DNA from: Gammaproteobacteria bacterium
GTDB lineage: Bacteria; Pseudomonadota; Gammaproteobacteria; UBA6429; Thiohalophilaceae
Direction of reading: 5' to 3'
Assembly (NCBI GenBank): GCA_022712915.1
Contig: JAFLJQ010000098.1
Location: 23,830-87,829 of the forward strand
Length of the DNA stretch: 64,000 bases
In this document: in pieces, positions 26,573 through 36,589 of the stretch
Layout of the letters: each line of letters begins with the position of its first letter
Position numbering within the stretch: the stretch's first letter is position 1
The notes under the pieces: generated by a model
Database searches by the model: none
The model's input: only the letters and a program-made list of their open reading frames with translations
Told to the model about the DNA's origin: nothing
Program-made: the position numbers and the translations under genes

Positions 26573-27633
26573 ATCAGGATATTAGCCAAACATTACAGCA
26601 ACAGATACTCAGTGCCCTAGAAACAGGCTCACAGCTGCAAATCCAGGGCGGTGGCAGTAAACATTTTCTTGGTCACATAAGTAAATCAACGCCATTACAG
26701 GTTAGTGCTCATCAGGGCATCATCAGTTACGACCCGGTTGAGCTGGTTGTCACTGCCCGGGCAGGTACACGACTGAGCGAATTAGAAAACACCTTGGCTG
26801 AACAGAATCAAATGCTGCCCTTTGAACCACCGCACTTTGGCCCACTAGCCACCCTCGGCGGCACCATTGCCTGTGGCCTTGCTGGGCCTAGTCGTTCTTT
26901 TAGCGGATCAGCACGGGATTATGTGCTGGGCGTAAAAATGATCAACGGCAAAGGTGAAATTCTTAACTTTGGTGGCCAGGTGATGAAAAATGTTGCGGGT
27001 TATGACTGCTCACGTTTGATGGCGGGGGCAATGGGTACACTGGGTGTATTATTAGAAGTGAGTCTTAAAGTGCTACCCAAACCAGCCGCAGAAATAACAT
27101 TGGTGCAAAGTAAAACACCAGAGCAAGCGATCGATGCCATGAATCATTGGTCAGGTAAATCCCTACCTCTGAGTGCGGGCTGTTATGTAAACGGCCAACT
27201 TTATCTTCGCCTTAATGGCGCTAAAACTGCCGTCGACGGTGCACATAAAGTCATCGGTGGTGAATTGCTCAATGACAGTGCTGAGTTCTGGACATCCATT
27301 AAGGAACACCAACATACATTTTTTCAATCCACGCTTCCTTTATGGCGTCTGTCTGTGCCTGCCAAAACACCTGTTTTAACATTAAGCGGAGAGAATTTAA
27401 TCGATTGGTGCGGCGCACAGCGCTGGTTATTCAGTGATCATGATGCCGACCATATCCGCAAAGATATCTCTGAATTGGGTGGTCACGCCACCTTGTTCCG
27501 CCGTCAAAGCGAGCTGATGGCTGACACCTATCAACTGCCTGACACGAACATTATGCAACTACACCAGCGCCTTAAGTTGGCCTTTGATCCTGCCGGAATT
27601 TTTAATCCCGGCCGCCTCTACCCTGGTTTATAA
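26569..27633 (+). CDS. glcE: Glycolate oxidase-type FAD subunit GlcE
   Basis: This 354-residue subunit has the FAD-binding PCMH domain (LQIQGGGSKHFLG, LATLGGTIACGLAGPSRSF, GGQVMKNVAGYDCSRL, GAMGTLGVLLEVSLKVLP) and a short C-terminus ending FDPAGIFNPGRLYPGL. It starts at ATG 26569, overlapping the glcD stop as ATGA, which indicates translational coupling. It is shorter than GlcD because it lacks the full oxidase C-domain, as usual for GlcE. Confidence 0.88.
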   Translation: MNQDISQTLQQQILSALETGSQLQIQGGGSKHFLGHISKSTPLQVSAHQGIISYDPVELVVTARAGTRLSELENTLAEQNQMLPFEPPHFGPLATLGGTIACGLAGPSRSFSGSARDYVLGVKMINGKGEILNFGGQVMKNVAGYDCSRLMAGAMGTLGVLLEVSLKVLPKPAAEITLVQSKTPEQAIDAMNHWSGKSLPLSAGCYVNGQLYLRLNGAKTAVDGAHKVIGGELLNDSAEFWTSIKEHQHTFFQSTLPLWRLSVPAKTPVLTLSGENLIDWCGAQRWLFSDHDADHIRKDISELGGHATLFRRQSELMADTYQLPDTNIMQLHQRLKLAFDPAGIFNPGRLYPGL

Positions 27634-27647
27634 AATACGGATCACTC

Positions 27648-28865
27648 ATGCAAACCAAGCTATCAGACTCCATAAAAATGACGGCCATCGGCAAAGAAGC
27701 CGATGCAATTTTACGCAGCTGTGTGCACTGTGGATTCTGCACGGCTACCTGTCCCACCTATCAACAACTGGGCGATGAACTGGATAGCCCGCGTGGTCGC
27801 ATCTATTTGATCAAACAGATGCTGGAAGACAATACGGTCAGCAGAAAAACACAAACACATTTAGACCGCTGCCTGACTTGTCGTGCATGTGAAACCACCT
27901 GTCCATCCGGTGTTAAGTATGGTCGACTAATTGAGATAGGACGACACTACATTGATCAAAAAGTGTCACGAAAATTATCTGACCGCCTGACCCGCAAAAT
28001 TTTACGCAGTATTCTTCCCTACCCTAAACGATTAAAACCGTTGCTCAAGATCTCGCAGTTGCTCAAACCTTTTTTGCCTGCTCCATTAAAAAATAAAGTA
28101 CCAAAACAACAGACTCAATCTATTTTGCCTAATACCGAGCATGCACGCAAAATGATCGCCCTGGGCGGCTGCGCCCAATCTGTGATCAAACCCGGCACTA
28201 ATTCCGCTGCCGCTACAATTTTGGATAAACTTGGCATCTCTTTAGTCACCCCCACGGCAGCTGGATGCTGCGGTGCAGTCAGTTATCATTTGAATAAAAA
28301 CGAAGAAGGGTTGGCATTCATGCGCCACAACATCGACACCTGGTGGCCACTAATCGAATCGGGTTATGAGGGTATAATGATCAGTGCCAGTGGCTGTGGT
28401 GCGATGGTAAAAGAATACGGCGACGCTTTAAAATACGACCCGGCTTATGCAGAAAAAGCCGCCCGTATCTCATCCTTGAGCAAAGACCCGTGCGAAATAA
28501 TCCTTAACGAAGATTTGTCGACACTCAAACTGAACAAAAAAGATAAAAAAATTGCCTTTCAAACACCTTGCACCCTGCAACATGCACAACAACTTAATGG
28601 CCGAGTTGAAGCCCTGCTCACACAATTGGGCTTTACACTCACCAGCGTAACAGATGGACACCTCTGCTGTGGCTCCGCAGGTACTTACTCCATTTTACAG
28701 CCGAAGATGTCACAATCACTGCTCGACAACAAACTCGGCACTCTGATGGCCGAGCAACCCGATGTTATCGCTACCGCCAATATCGGCTGCCAGATGCATA
28801 TGGAAACTAAATCCACGGTGCCGGTTAAACACTGGTTAGAGATTATTGCTGATGCCATGGCGTAA
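27648..28865 (+). CDS. glcF: Glycolate oxidase-type iron-sulfur subunit GlcF
   Basis: This 405-residue electron-transfer subunit has two 4Fe-4S motifs near the N-terminus (CVHCGFCTATCP and CLTCRACETTCP). Two cysteine-rich CCG domains follow (GCCGAVSYH and CCGSAGTYS with their partner cysteines). It should pass electrons from the GlcDE flavins to the quinone pool at the membrane. It follows glcE by 14 bases and closes the operon; no terminator was recognised after it. Confidence 0.9.
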   Translation: MQTKLSDSIKMTAIGKEADAILRSCVHCGFCTATCPTYQQLGDELDSPRGRIYLIKQMLEDNTVSRKTQTHLDRCLTCRACETTCPSGVKYGRLIEIGRHYIDQKVSRKLSDRLTRKILRSILPYPKRLKPLLKISQLLKPFLPAPLKNKVPKQQTQSILPNTEHARKMIALGGCAQSVIKPGTNSAAATILDKLGISLVTPTAAGCCGAVSYHLNKNEEGLAFMRHNIDTWWPLIESGYEGIMISASGCGAMVKEYGDALKYDPAYAEKAARISSLSKDPCEIILNEDLSTLKLNKKDKKIAFQTPCTLQHAQQLNGRVEALLTQLGFTLTSVTDGHLCCGSAGTYSILQPKMSQSLLDNKLGTLMAEQPDVIATANIGCQMHMETKSTVPVKHWLEIIADAMA

Positions 28866-28957
28866 ACACTTACTTGGTGCGTGTATCTACAGCCAAAATG
28901 TATTCCCCAAAAACAAGTCGCTTAATAAAGCTTCCCCATAAAATCACCCCCATAATC

Positions 28958-29197
28958 TTACCTGGCCAATTTTGTGTGTCCATGCTCCCACTCAACAAAT
29001 AACTCTACATAAACAAGACACTTATTTAAAAGTATTTCATTTATAACAACTAAATGATCACGCATATTTGATATCAGATGTTGCTGCATCATTTCTGGAA
29101 ACTGAACAAGTTGCCTTACATCATTTTCAACAGCCGATACCGAACTTATTGAGAGCACCAGCGTTAATACCGCTAATTGTGTTATTTTATTCGCCAT
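28958..29197 (-). CDS. Small exported protein, probably C-terminally truncated
   Basis: Start ATG 29197 lies behind GGAAGG and gives 79 residues with a clear signal peptide (MANKITQLAVLTLVLSISSVSA). The mature start contains FPEMMQQHLISNMRDHLVVI, a pattern I associate with a longer periplasmic family of about 130-160 residues whose next segment normally continues the helix. Here the similarity ends at about residue 55 and an unrelated tail follows, so the gene may be a truncated remnant. Function unknown. Confidence 0.45.
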   Translation of the reverse strand: MANKITQLAVLTLVLSISSVSAVENDVRQLVQFPEMMQQHLISNMRDHLVVINEILLNKCLVYVELFVEWEHGHTKLAR

Positions 29198-29455
29198 ACG
29201 TTTACCTTCCGTGAAATGCATTCATGCTCAATTCTTCAACAAATTCATCGGGCGTTTTTAATGCCTACAAAGTTCAATAACCTGCTGTATTTTCCTTGAA
29301 GAGAAACCTGTCATTCCCATCTTGATAAATACTCAGGATACACCTATAGTCACCCATAATTGAAGACAGAAATATTAACCTAAGAATATATCAATACTAC
29401 CAGACATATATTAATGTCACACAAAAAACACAAATCGAGATATAATTGAAACGCT

Positions 29456-30070
29456 ATGAATATCAACAATACCCAATGGAATAAAATTCGGTACACATTA
29501 TATGCACCTTTCTATAACATCATCAAAAACATCACCAGAAAAGCACGAAAGCGTTCTATTGAACTGCTAAAAATAAAGCCCAAAGAAAAAGTACTTTTAG
29601 TTGGTGTCGGCACAGGCCTGGACTTTGAGTTTTTACCAAAAGAGGCTGAAATAACTGCCATCGACCTAACTCCGGCTATGGTAATCAAAGCAAAACAAAA
29701 AGCGGCGCAGCTTGAACTACCCGTGAATATCCAAGTAATGAACGCAGAAACATTGTCATTTGATACAGAGTATTTTGACGTTGTCATTTTGCACCTGATT
29801 TTAGCGGTTATCCCAAATCCAGTAACTTGCGCAAAAGAAGTACACAGAGTCATCAAAACCAATGGCAGAGCAGTTATTTTTGATAAATTTTTACCCGATG
29901 GTACAACTCCCCCGATATTTAGAAAATTTATAAACATAATAATTAATGCCTTATTTACAGACATAAACAGACAATTAGGTCCAATACTTAAGAAATCAAA
30001 CCTAAAAAAAATTCATCACGAACCATCAATTTTTAGTGGCTTATTTAGCATTACGATTGCGACAAAATGA
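29456..30070 (+). CDS. Class I SAM-dependent methyltransferase
   Basis: The 204-residue protein has the Rossmann methyltransferase motifs: VLLVGVGTGLDFEFL (motif I, near residue 45), ITAIDLTPAMVIKAK (motif II) and FDVVILHLILAVIPNP (motif IV), with a UbiE/PmtA-like post-motif region. The length and the N-terminal YTLYAPFYNIIKNIT resemble phospholipid or quinone methyltransferases, but the substrate cannot be fixed. It stands alone in an AT-rich part of the window, suggesting possible transfer. Confidence 0.75.
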   Translation: MNINNTQWNKIRYTLYAPFYNIIKNITRKARKRSIELLKIKPKEKVLLVGVGTGLDFEFLPKEAEITAIDLTPAMVIKAKQKAAQLELPVNIQVMNAETLSFDTEYFDVVILHLILAVIPNPVTCAKEVHRVIKTNGRAVIFDKFLPDGTTPPIFRKFINIIINALFTDINRQLGPILKKSNLKKIHHEPSIFSGLFSITIATK

Positions 30071-30284
30071 ATTTATTCCACCATTAAAAAAATCAATTAA
30101 CAGACATCCATCCTTACATTTAAATTAAAAACCAACAAAATCACAAATTTTATTTTATGTAGCCAAAAACTATTCTGATACCGTACAGGAACAAACCATC
30201 AAACCAGGAAGGGATTCCGCTTATGCCATATTAACAATTTATAGAAATAATTCCTGACTGGTTAATCAGCACTTAACAAACAAG

Positions 30285-30749
30285 TTATGGAAGTTTACGC
30301 CCCATTTCTACCTGGGTTACCGGGCCTCCTGTGGGACTCATATAATCGACTGACGTAGTATGACTCATCACCATGAAACCCATTTTTTCAAATATACCTA
30401 CATTGCCGGTCTCCTCAATGACACATAGCACCACAGCACACAACTCAGCATCTATGGCCAATTGTTCTACCGCAGCCAGCAACGATCGACAAAAACCTCT
30501 TTGGCGGTGATTTGGGTGTACAGCAATCCCCTGAATATACAAACGGTCATCTTGTACGACATATTCCGCTGTAGCCACCACAATTTCATCATCAACCGCA
30601 ACAAGCGTAATAGCCGGCATTGTTTGCTGTGTGTCCTTCTTTTTTCGCGGACGGTATATGCACCGCAGTTGTTGTGTCGCGGTATCAATAAGACGTCGCA
30701 GCACCATTGCATCATCATCACATGCTTCCCTTACAAAAAAATTTGTCAC
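30285..30749 (-). CDS. GNAT-family N-acetyltransferase
   Basis: This 154-residue protein is one GNAT domain with the acetyl-CoA loop in IQGIAVHPNHRQRGFCRSLL (near residue 75-92, RxxG replaced by QRGFC) and the later CVIEETGNVGIFEKMGFMVM strand-helix segment. The acceptor is unknown and there is no operon partner with a related function. Confidence 0.7.
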   Translation of the reverse strand: MTNFFVREACDDDAMVLRRLIDTATQQLRCIYRPRKKKDTQQTMPAITLVAVDDEIVVATAEYVVQDDRLYIQGIAVHPNHRQRGFCRSLLAAVEQLAIDAELCAVVLCVIEETGNVGIFEKMGFMVMSHTTSVDYMSPTGGPVTQVEMGRKLP

Positions 30750-30889
30750 AACACACTCATAAACAACAAAGACGAGGATAACAAATTAAAATCATTCATA
30801 TTTATCACCACTTTATATTCCACCCATTTATCAACCATATTGAAAAACATAATAAGTTAACCCTGCAATCATCAAAAATACGACCCCGC

Positions 30890-31264
30890 TTAAATGTCTG
30901 TCTTTTGCAAAACTAAACGAGAATACACCGAAAATATAAAATACATCGCTGGCAGCACACAAAATAATTTAAGCATAACTTTCATGCCAGGCGTGTTGCT
31001 CCCCACAAAAAACAACCAAACACCCAGTACGCAAAAATAACTATGTGCCATGAAAATCGCATGATATCCCCTTGGAAAAATCATACTTAAACAAATAGCG
31101 GACTTTGTTACCATGAAATGAACGAATTAAACAAATCTCTCACCTAGGTATAAATAAGCAATCCCTGTCAAAAAACATAATAAAATGGCTACAACAAACG
31201 TAAGATACCCTTTAAACCTAATGCCAAAGCTAATATGATATCGTTTTTTTATTTCGCAGTTATA
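30890..31264 (-). other. Two short hydrophobic frames, possible membrane protein remnants
   Basis: A 74-codon frame (31114-30890) encodes a hydrophobic protein with two likely membrane spans (FMAHSYFCVLGVWLFFVG, then LFCVLPAMYFIFSVYSRLVL). Twelve bases before its start, another frame without a clear start ends at 31127 and carries one span (GYLTFVVAILLCFLTGIAYL). Together they could be debris of one membrane protein gene or two tiny genes. No family is recognised. Confidence 0.3.
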
Positions 31265-31518
31265 AAACTAGCGCCTTCTAATGTCAGCACTAATAAATTT
31301 TGGCTCATCCGACGCTTCTAAAACTAATACAAGCTAAAATATGACTGTATTTCGAGATAGCATTTGTTTATCAATAGCGTATTTTCGCCATTAGAAAACA
31401 TGTTCACGCTGATACATTTATCAAACTTCTATTATGAATAATATTCATGGCATAAAATACCCATAATAACGTCATTATGCCAGTCATTATGTATAACGGC
31501 ATTTTCTCTTAGTATTCC

Positions 31519-31680
31519 TTATTTTACAAAACCATTGTTTTTATAACTGGCTATTGCCCGTTTATTGTACTCCATAACTCTAAATTCTACTTTATAAAGA
31601 TTCAAATCATCAAATGCAAATTTGAGGACACATTGTGTAATCTCATGCCCGTAGCCTTTATTCCAGAACATTACTTAGCA
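31519..31680 (-). pseudogene. C-terminal fragment of a GNAT acetyltransferase
   Basis: Minus-strand translation gives KGYGHEITQCVLKFAFDDLN then YKVEFRVMEYNKRAIASYKN then NGFVK and a stop. This is the typical RimJ/RimL-type C-terminal half (acetyl-CoA loop KGYGHE, then NKRAIASYKNNGF). No start or N-terminal half is present, so it is a gene fragment. It lies directly downstream of the HD-domain gene. Confidence 0.65.
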
Positions 31681-31693
31681 GTTCATTAAATGC

Positions 31694-32290
31694 TTACCTG
31701 AGAATACCATTGGATACAGCTTCCTCTAATTTAACTTTCATTACTTTCCAGAGTTTTTGGCTCCCTTCGTTAATACGGCTATTTAGTGAAAACACCTCAT
31801 CTTTAGACACCTTATTTTCACTCCAACTATGGCCTCCACCATGCAGGTTATGGAGTAACGGAGGCACACGATCAATGGCTTTTGCGAACTTTGAATCAGC
31901 CGTTTCGCCTAACTCGAACTCATGCCAGAGTTCCATATATTCTTTAGTCTTATGCTCAGGAAGAAAATTTAGAACACGCTCAAGGCCAGCAGCCTCTTTG
32001 TTTTTCTGCTCTTGAGTTTCACTGGCATAAATAATGGTGTCTCCGACATCAATTTCACCAAGATCATGGATAAGAAGCATTTTAATAATACGATCAATGT
32101 TAATTTTTTCATTAGCATAGTCTTTTAACATTAAAGCCGACAGGCATACATGCCAGCTATGTTCCGCAGAATTTTCATAACGATCCAGGCCGACAGGCCT
32201 TGTTTTTCGATGAACGTCCTTAAGCTTCTCAACTTCGACCATAAAAGCTAACACTTGTTCTATTTCTTCCAATGGGTTCTCCTTAAGCAT
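31694..32290 (-). CDS. HD-domain phosphohydrolase (YfbR/HDDC2-like)
   Basis: The 198-residue protein has the HD-domain metal motifs: NSAEHSWHVC (first His, near residue 45), LLIHDLGEIDVGDT (HD pair near 72) and a later Asp in AKAIDRVPPLL. The organisation matches HD-type 5'-deoxynucleotidase/HDDC2 proteins that dephosphorylate nucleoside monophosphates. Substrate is inferred from family only. It is surrounded by gene fragments. Confidence 0.75.
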   Translation of the reverse strand: MLKENPLEEIEQVLAFMVEVEKLKDVHRKTRPVGLDRYENSAEHSWHVCLSALMLKDYANEKINIDRIIKMLLIHDLGEIDVGDTIIYASETQEQKNKEAAGLERVLNFLPEHKTKEYMELWHEFELGETADSKFAKAIDRVPPLLHNLHGGGHSWSENKVSKDEVFSLNSRINEGSQKLWKVMKVKLEEAVSNGILR

Positions 32291-33000
32291 TTAAGCATGT
32301 GCTCCATATTGATAAGTTGTTAAATATTCGCCCCAAGATCTTTGACCATAGAAATCCACTTTTTCCTTTTTTGATGAGTGGAGCCGTTAATAGAGGTGAA
32401 CTTAGTAAACTGTACAACTTTAATGCCACAAAATCCAAGGATGGTTCGTTTCATTTCATTATGCCCAGCCCTGTGATACATCCAGCAGTAATACTATGAT
32501 GGTGCATCCATTATGACGATCAAGTGCACCCAGAAAGAAACTTATCCAAAAATATAGAATTATCACGACATTTAAAAAAAGCCGGGCAAAAAACTTGATC
32601 AAAAAAAATTTCATTAAAACTGGCAATGAAAACCATGTGATATGGCCATTGAATGAATTTCTGAGCCCTGGCTAACTCAGGTTCGAGTTCTTTTTTTTGT
32701 TATACCCTTTTCAAAGAACCGGATCAAACTTTAACTCTCCAAGTTGAAGGTCACGAGCTAAGAATCCGCATTTTTTGCACTTTCGATATACAATCTAGCC
32801 AATGTGCCATTAAAACTAACTCTGCCAGGAAAACCATAAACAACGAGAGTTTTCTTTTTTATGACTGTTCCAGCGCCTTTATAGTAGAGACTAAACGGGC
32901 ATCCGTCCTAATATTGACACAAAAGTGGATAAAGCATATTTTTGTGGCAAGAATAAATACAAGTTAAAGGCGTTAGTCATGCTCCAACCCCTTTATGCTC
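32291..33000. other. Intergenic stretch with no supported gene
   Basis: About 710 AT-rich bases. A 66-codon frame at 32299-32499 has no recognisable motif or ribosome binding site. I see no RNA or repeat here. Confidence 0.4.
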
Positions 33001-33001
33001 A

Positions 33002-33330
33002 GGCCGCACCGGTTATTCCAGAAAAAACATACCCAATAGGTTACCTTTTTGCCTAACTGATTACCTGGAATTAATGGACTGGGCAGGCTGAATTCTACGA
33101 GAAAGTAAACGAGGTAACATTCATAATGACGTACCACCAATTTTAGAACTACTCAGCATGGACACAAAACACTAGCTATACCTAGCCAACTATTTCGAGA
33201 ACCCTTTTGAATGACTTGGTCAGTTCGGCCACCAAACTCAAACAGACCTGTCAAAAACTGGATTATCAACGAACGTCAGAGCAACACAGTTGTGAAACCT
33301 GTTTTCCATAGCCTTTAATTTCTCCACACA
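33002..33330 (+). pseudogene. Degraded transposase remnant, copy 1
   Basis: The plus strand encodes, in broken frames, YLELMDWAGRILRESKRGNI, then NDVPPILELLSMDTKH, then ATKLKQTCQKLDYQRT and CETCFP. It closely parallels the segment at 36590-36880 in order and spacing. The pattern resembles the C-terminal part of large Y1-type (COG1943-like) transposases, from memory. Multiple stops make it inactive. Confidence 0.55.
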
Positions 33331-33635
33331 TAAGAATCAATATAGTCAATGGATTGTTGAGGTCTGTGGCTGTTTTGTATTTCAACGGCATTCATTCCAT
33401 AGTATTAATTTCGGTTAAATGAACAAATAATTATGATTGTTTACACCAATAAAAAGTTTGCCAATTGCGAAACAAAAAATTATATGTTTTTTAAATTTTT
33501 AAAGTTAAATGTCTCATTAGTGCTCCCTAGCTATATTTGGAGCCTCAAGCTCAGCTACTAAAGTTTTAGTGTCCACGGTGATCACCAAATCGCGATAATC
33601 AACCATGGACGGCAGTGGTGCAGACGGTAAGCTTT
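33331..33635. other. Intergenic stretch with no supported gene
   Basis: About 305 AT-rich bases between the transposase remnant and the end of the parvulin gene. Nothing recognised. Confidence 0.4.
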
Positions 33636-34589
33636 TTATTTTCTCTCTATACTTGCTTTGGTTCTGAGTTCTTCAATATGTGCGGCAATCATCTGAGGCC
33701 TGCGCTGGTTCTGCAGGAACCTCTTGATAAAATCACTGACCTCTTGGTAGGGAATAGTCCCTGCGGGTCTTATATCAATCAGTTTCACGATATGGTAACC
33801 AAACGGCGTTTCAAACACCTTGCTTAGCTCATTTTCTTTTAAGGAAAACACGATCTTGTCAAACTTTGGAGGCATGTAGTTTCTCTTGATATATCCAAGA
33901 TCACCGCCAGCATCCTTTGCCTCAGCAGAGTCAGAGTGCTCTTTGGCAAGCTCGGCAAAATCTGCTCCCTCAACGATTATACGCCTAAGCTTCTCGGCTT
34001 TTTGGTGAATTTTCTCTTTTTCTTCGGGCTTGGCACCATCTGCAACACTTAACAGAATGTGGCTTAACCGCATCGTTTCATCTCTCTTAAAAGGTGTTTT
34101 TTCATAATACGATTTTATTTCCTTTTCAGAGACATGGGGGTCGAGCAATCCTTGGCTCTTTAGATATTCCTCCATAAAGACTTTTCGCTTGGCGGTCACT
34201 TGCAACTGCTCAACTGTCTGGTTGTACGTTTTTAGATCGCTTTGAAAACGCTCCTCAGATTTAAGCCCTGCCTTTATGGATTGAAATTTCTGCTTGATTT
34301 TCTCATCAATGTCTGGAATATCCAATGTTTGACCTGCCTGATACAAAAGCTCCTGCTTAATTATCTTATCTACGACATTATTCCTCATTCTCTCTATCAA
34401 ACCAGCTTGAGGATCTTTGTGTTTACGCAACTGCTGAGTGAGTTCCATTTCCATCTAGCTCTCATAAATTGGCTTGCCGTTAACATTTGCTACTATTTTC
34501 CCTGCCCCCTCTGTCAAAGTCACTGCCTTCTCACTGCATGCCGACAAAGTGATAACAAGGCAAGGTAAAAGCCATAAATAATAGCCCAT
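33636..34589 (-). pseudogene. Parvulin-type peptidyl-prolyl isomerase lipoprotein interrupted by TAG
   Basis: One frame runs from ATG 34589 to 33636, with codon 45 (34457-34455) being TAG, directly followed by ATG 34454. Codons 1-44 encode a lipoprotein signal with lipobox LSAC (Cys 18) and the start of the chaperone domain (KIVANVNGKPIYES). The 272 codons after it contain the SurA/PrsA-like helical domain and a parvulin domain (LSHILLSVADGAK, AKEHSDSAEAKDAGGDLGYI, FETPFGYHIVKLID). Together they form a complete PrsA/PpiC-like periplasmic folding lipoprotein. As it stands the catalytic part could only be made without its export signal. A subtilase gene lies immediately upstream. Confidence 0.8.
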
Positions 34590-34632
34590 TTATAGTGCTC
34601 ATTTTCTTATTCATCAATGTTTGGTCCTTTCT

Positions 34633-36110
34633 CTATTGTTTCTGAATAATGACATTTGCGGAAGTATCAATGCCCCCTAAAGGTATGAAGGTAACCTCGA
34701 AAACAGTGCCAGTGGCATCCAGATCAAAGGTGGTTAGCTGCGGGGTATTTCCCAAGGGGCCTTTGAAAAACTGTCTCATCACCAAGTCTGGCCGAATGCG
34801 ACCGTTTTCAGTAACCAAAACGAACACCCCGGCGAGGGAATCGTTTTGTATGGTTACGTGATATGGCGCATCCTCAAATGTAACCATTTTCGGCTGTCCG
34901 CTTGCTCTCTTATCAGGTTTATGGATATAGGAGGGATGACTGCAGCACTAACCAGACCATATCCATATTGCTCATCTCGTCCAGGCTCACCCAGATCCAC
35001 AGCAGTAGTCTGTAGTCTCTGCCGCAGATCCCTATTATCCACTCGTCCGTCATTGTTTGCATCACCCACACCAGCCGACAACACCAAGGCTGCAGTACCA
35101 GTAACATGGGCGGCAGACTGGGAAGTACCATGTAACTCGGTATAACCATTATATTGAGAGGTGGACCATATACTCAGCCCCGGGGCAGCCAACTCCACTT
35201 TCGGATCAATTGGTGCAAAAAATCCTCGCTGATCCATCAGATCAGTACCTGTCACGGCAATAACCGAATCATAAGCATCTGGAAAGGTAGCAGCGCCACT
35301 AAATGTGTTCCCCGCTGCCGCAACGATCAGCACACCAGCCTCATAAGCGGCATCACAAGCTTCCTGAAGTACTGGAGAGTCAGGCCCTGAAATGCTGAGA
35401 TTGACAATATCCATACCGTTATCCACAGCCCACTGGATACCGGCAACGATAGTGCCTGGCGTGCCAAAACCACCGCCATCCAATGACTTAACCGCATAAA
35501 GCGAAACTTCAGGTGCCACGCCAACAACACCAATACCATTTGCTTCTGCGCCAATAATGCCGGCTATATGCGTACCGTGGCTATTCCAGCTATCATCCAT
35601 AGGATCAGCATCATTGTAGATAAAATCATAACCACCACGATAATTAGCATTCAGATCTTCATGGTTGTAATCAATGCCGGTGTCAATCACGGCGACCTTA
35701 ACCTCCCTGCTGGTTATGCCTCTATCATGTGCTTCCTTACTACCGATATGCTGCACACTCCAGGTCGCCTGGTACTCAGTATCGTCAGCGATGAGCTCTG
35801 CGGTGAATGACTCTAACACTAAAGGAGTGTATGTAAGCTCTATTGTTGTAACAACTTTTTTTTCTTCCACATAGGCGACAAGTGGATTGCCACGCAATTC
35901 AATCATCGCCTGTCCCGGTAGCTTTGCAGCGATGGCAGGGATCAGGCAATAGACACGGTCGACAGTGCCACCAACACCTTGAATCAGATCTTGTTCAGGT
36001 TGTCCTGGTTGCTGATGAAATCCTACGATTACCGAATACTCTGCTGCAAAAGTTGTTGTTGGAAAGGCAAAACAGATGAAGAGGGCTACTATAGAACAAA
36101 TTGGATTCAA
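34633..36110 (-). pseudogene. Secreted subtilisin-family protease with C-terminal frameshift
   Basis: The main frame (36110-34854, 418 codons) starts with a signal peptide (MNPICSIVALFICFAFPTTT...A). It has an inhibitor-like propeptide and an S8 catalytic domain with Asp (AVIDTGIDYNHEDL near 143), His (NSHGTHIAGIIGAE) and Ser (LHGTSQSAAHVTG, where GTSMA is usual). The frame ends abruptly after INLIREQ in unlike sequence. A -1 shift at about 34900 continues as SGQPKMVTFEDAPYHVTIQN to 34633, adding about 85 residues of a beta-rich C-terminal domain. The catalytic domain is intact, so a shortened protease might still be active. It forms a secretion/folding pair with the adjacent parvulin. Confidence 0.8.
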
Positions 36111-36195
36111 CTAATAAGTGCATAACTTGAATGAGTAAAAAAAGTGGCCCGTCACCTGTAGGCTGACCGTTTTGACTCCGACAAGAGATGCAACG

Positions 36196-36333
36196 ATGAA
36201 ATTCTACGAGCAACGATGCCAGATTTACATCCTAAAGAAAAGCGGTATGTGCCAACAAGCAATAGCAGACACTATTGGTGTGAGTCAATCAACGAACAGG
36301 CAAGTATTCTGTGCCTTGGGCCAAATAATTTAG
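36196..36333 (+). pseudogene. N-terminal fragment of an IS30-family transposase
   Basis: A 45-codon frame reads MKFYEQRCQIYILKKSGMCQ, QAIADTIGVSQSTNRQ and ends shortly after. This is the helix-turn-helix start of IS30 transposases (ERYQIYxLxKxGxSQxxIAxxIGxxxSTIxRE). The rest of the gene is absent. Confidence 0.65.
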
Positions 36334-36589
36334 AATAGCATTCGACTCCCACAGATATTCATTTTTACTGACTTCAAGAACAGGTATTCTTGTATTAGGT
36401 GTTAGGGTTCATTTTTTCAAATTGATTCGTGTCTGTTTCTCCTGCCAATATATCAACATGAACCCACTCATGATCTATTCTCAAAAACTACATCATCAGC
36501 TTTATTTTATAACAATTACCCAAAAGCATATCGCCATATACCTTGTACACAATACCTCCTTATTTACTTAAATGCATAACACACCAATA

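Noticed and set aside
30462..30860. A 132-codon plus-strand frame
   Set aside because: It is antisense to the GNAT acetyltransferase, which has clear motifs.
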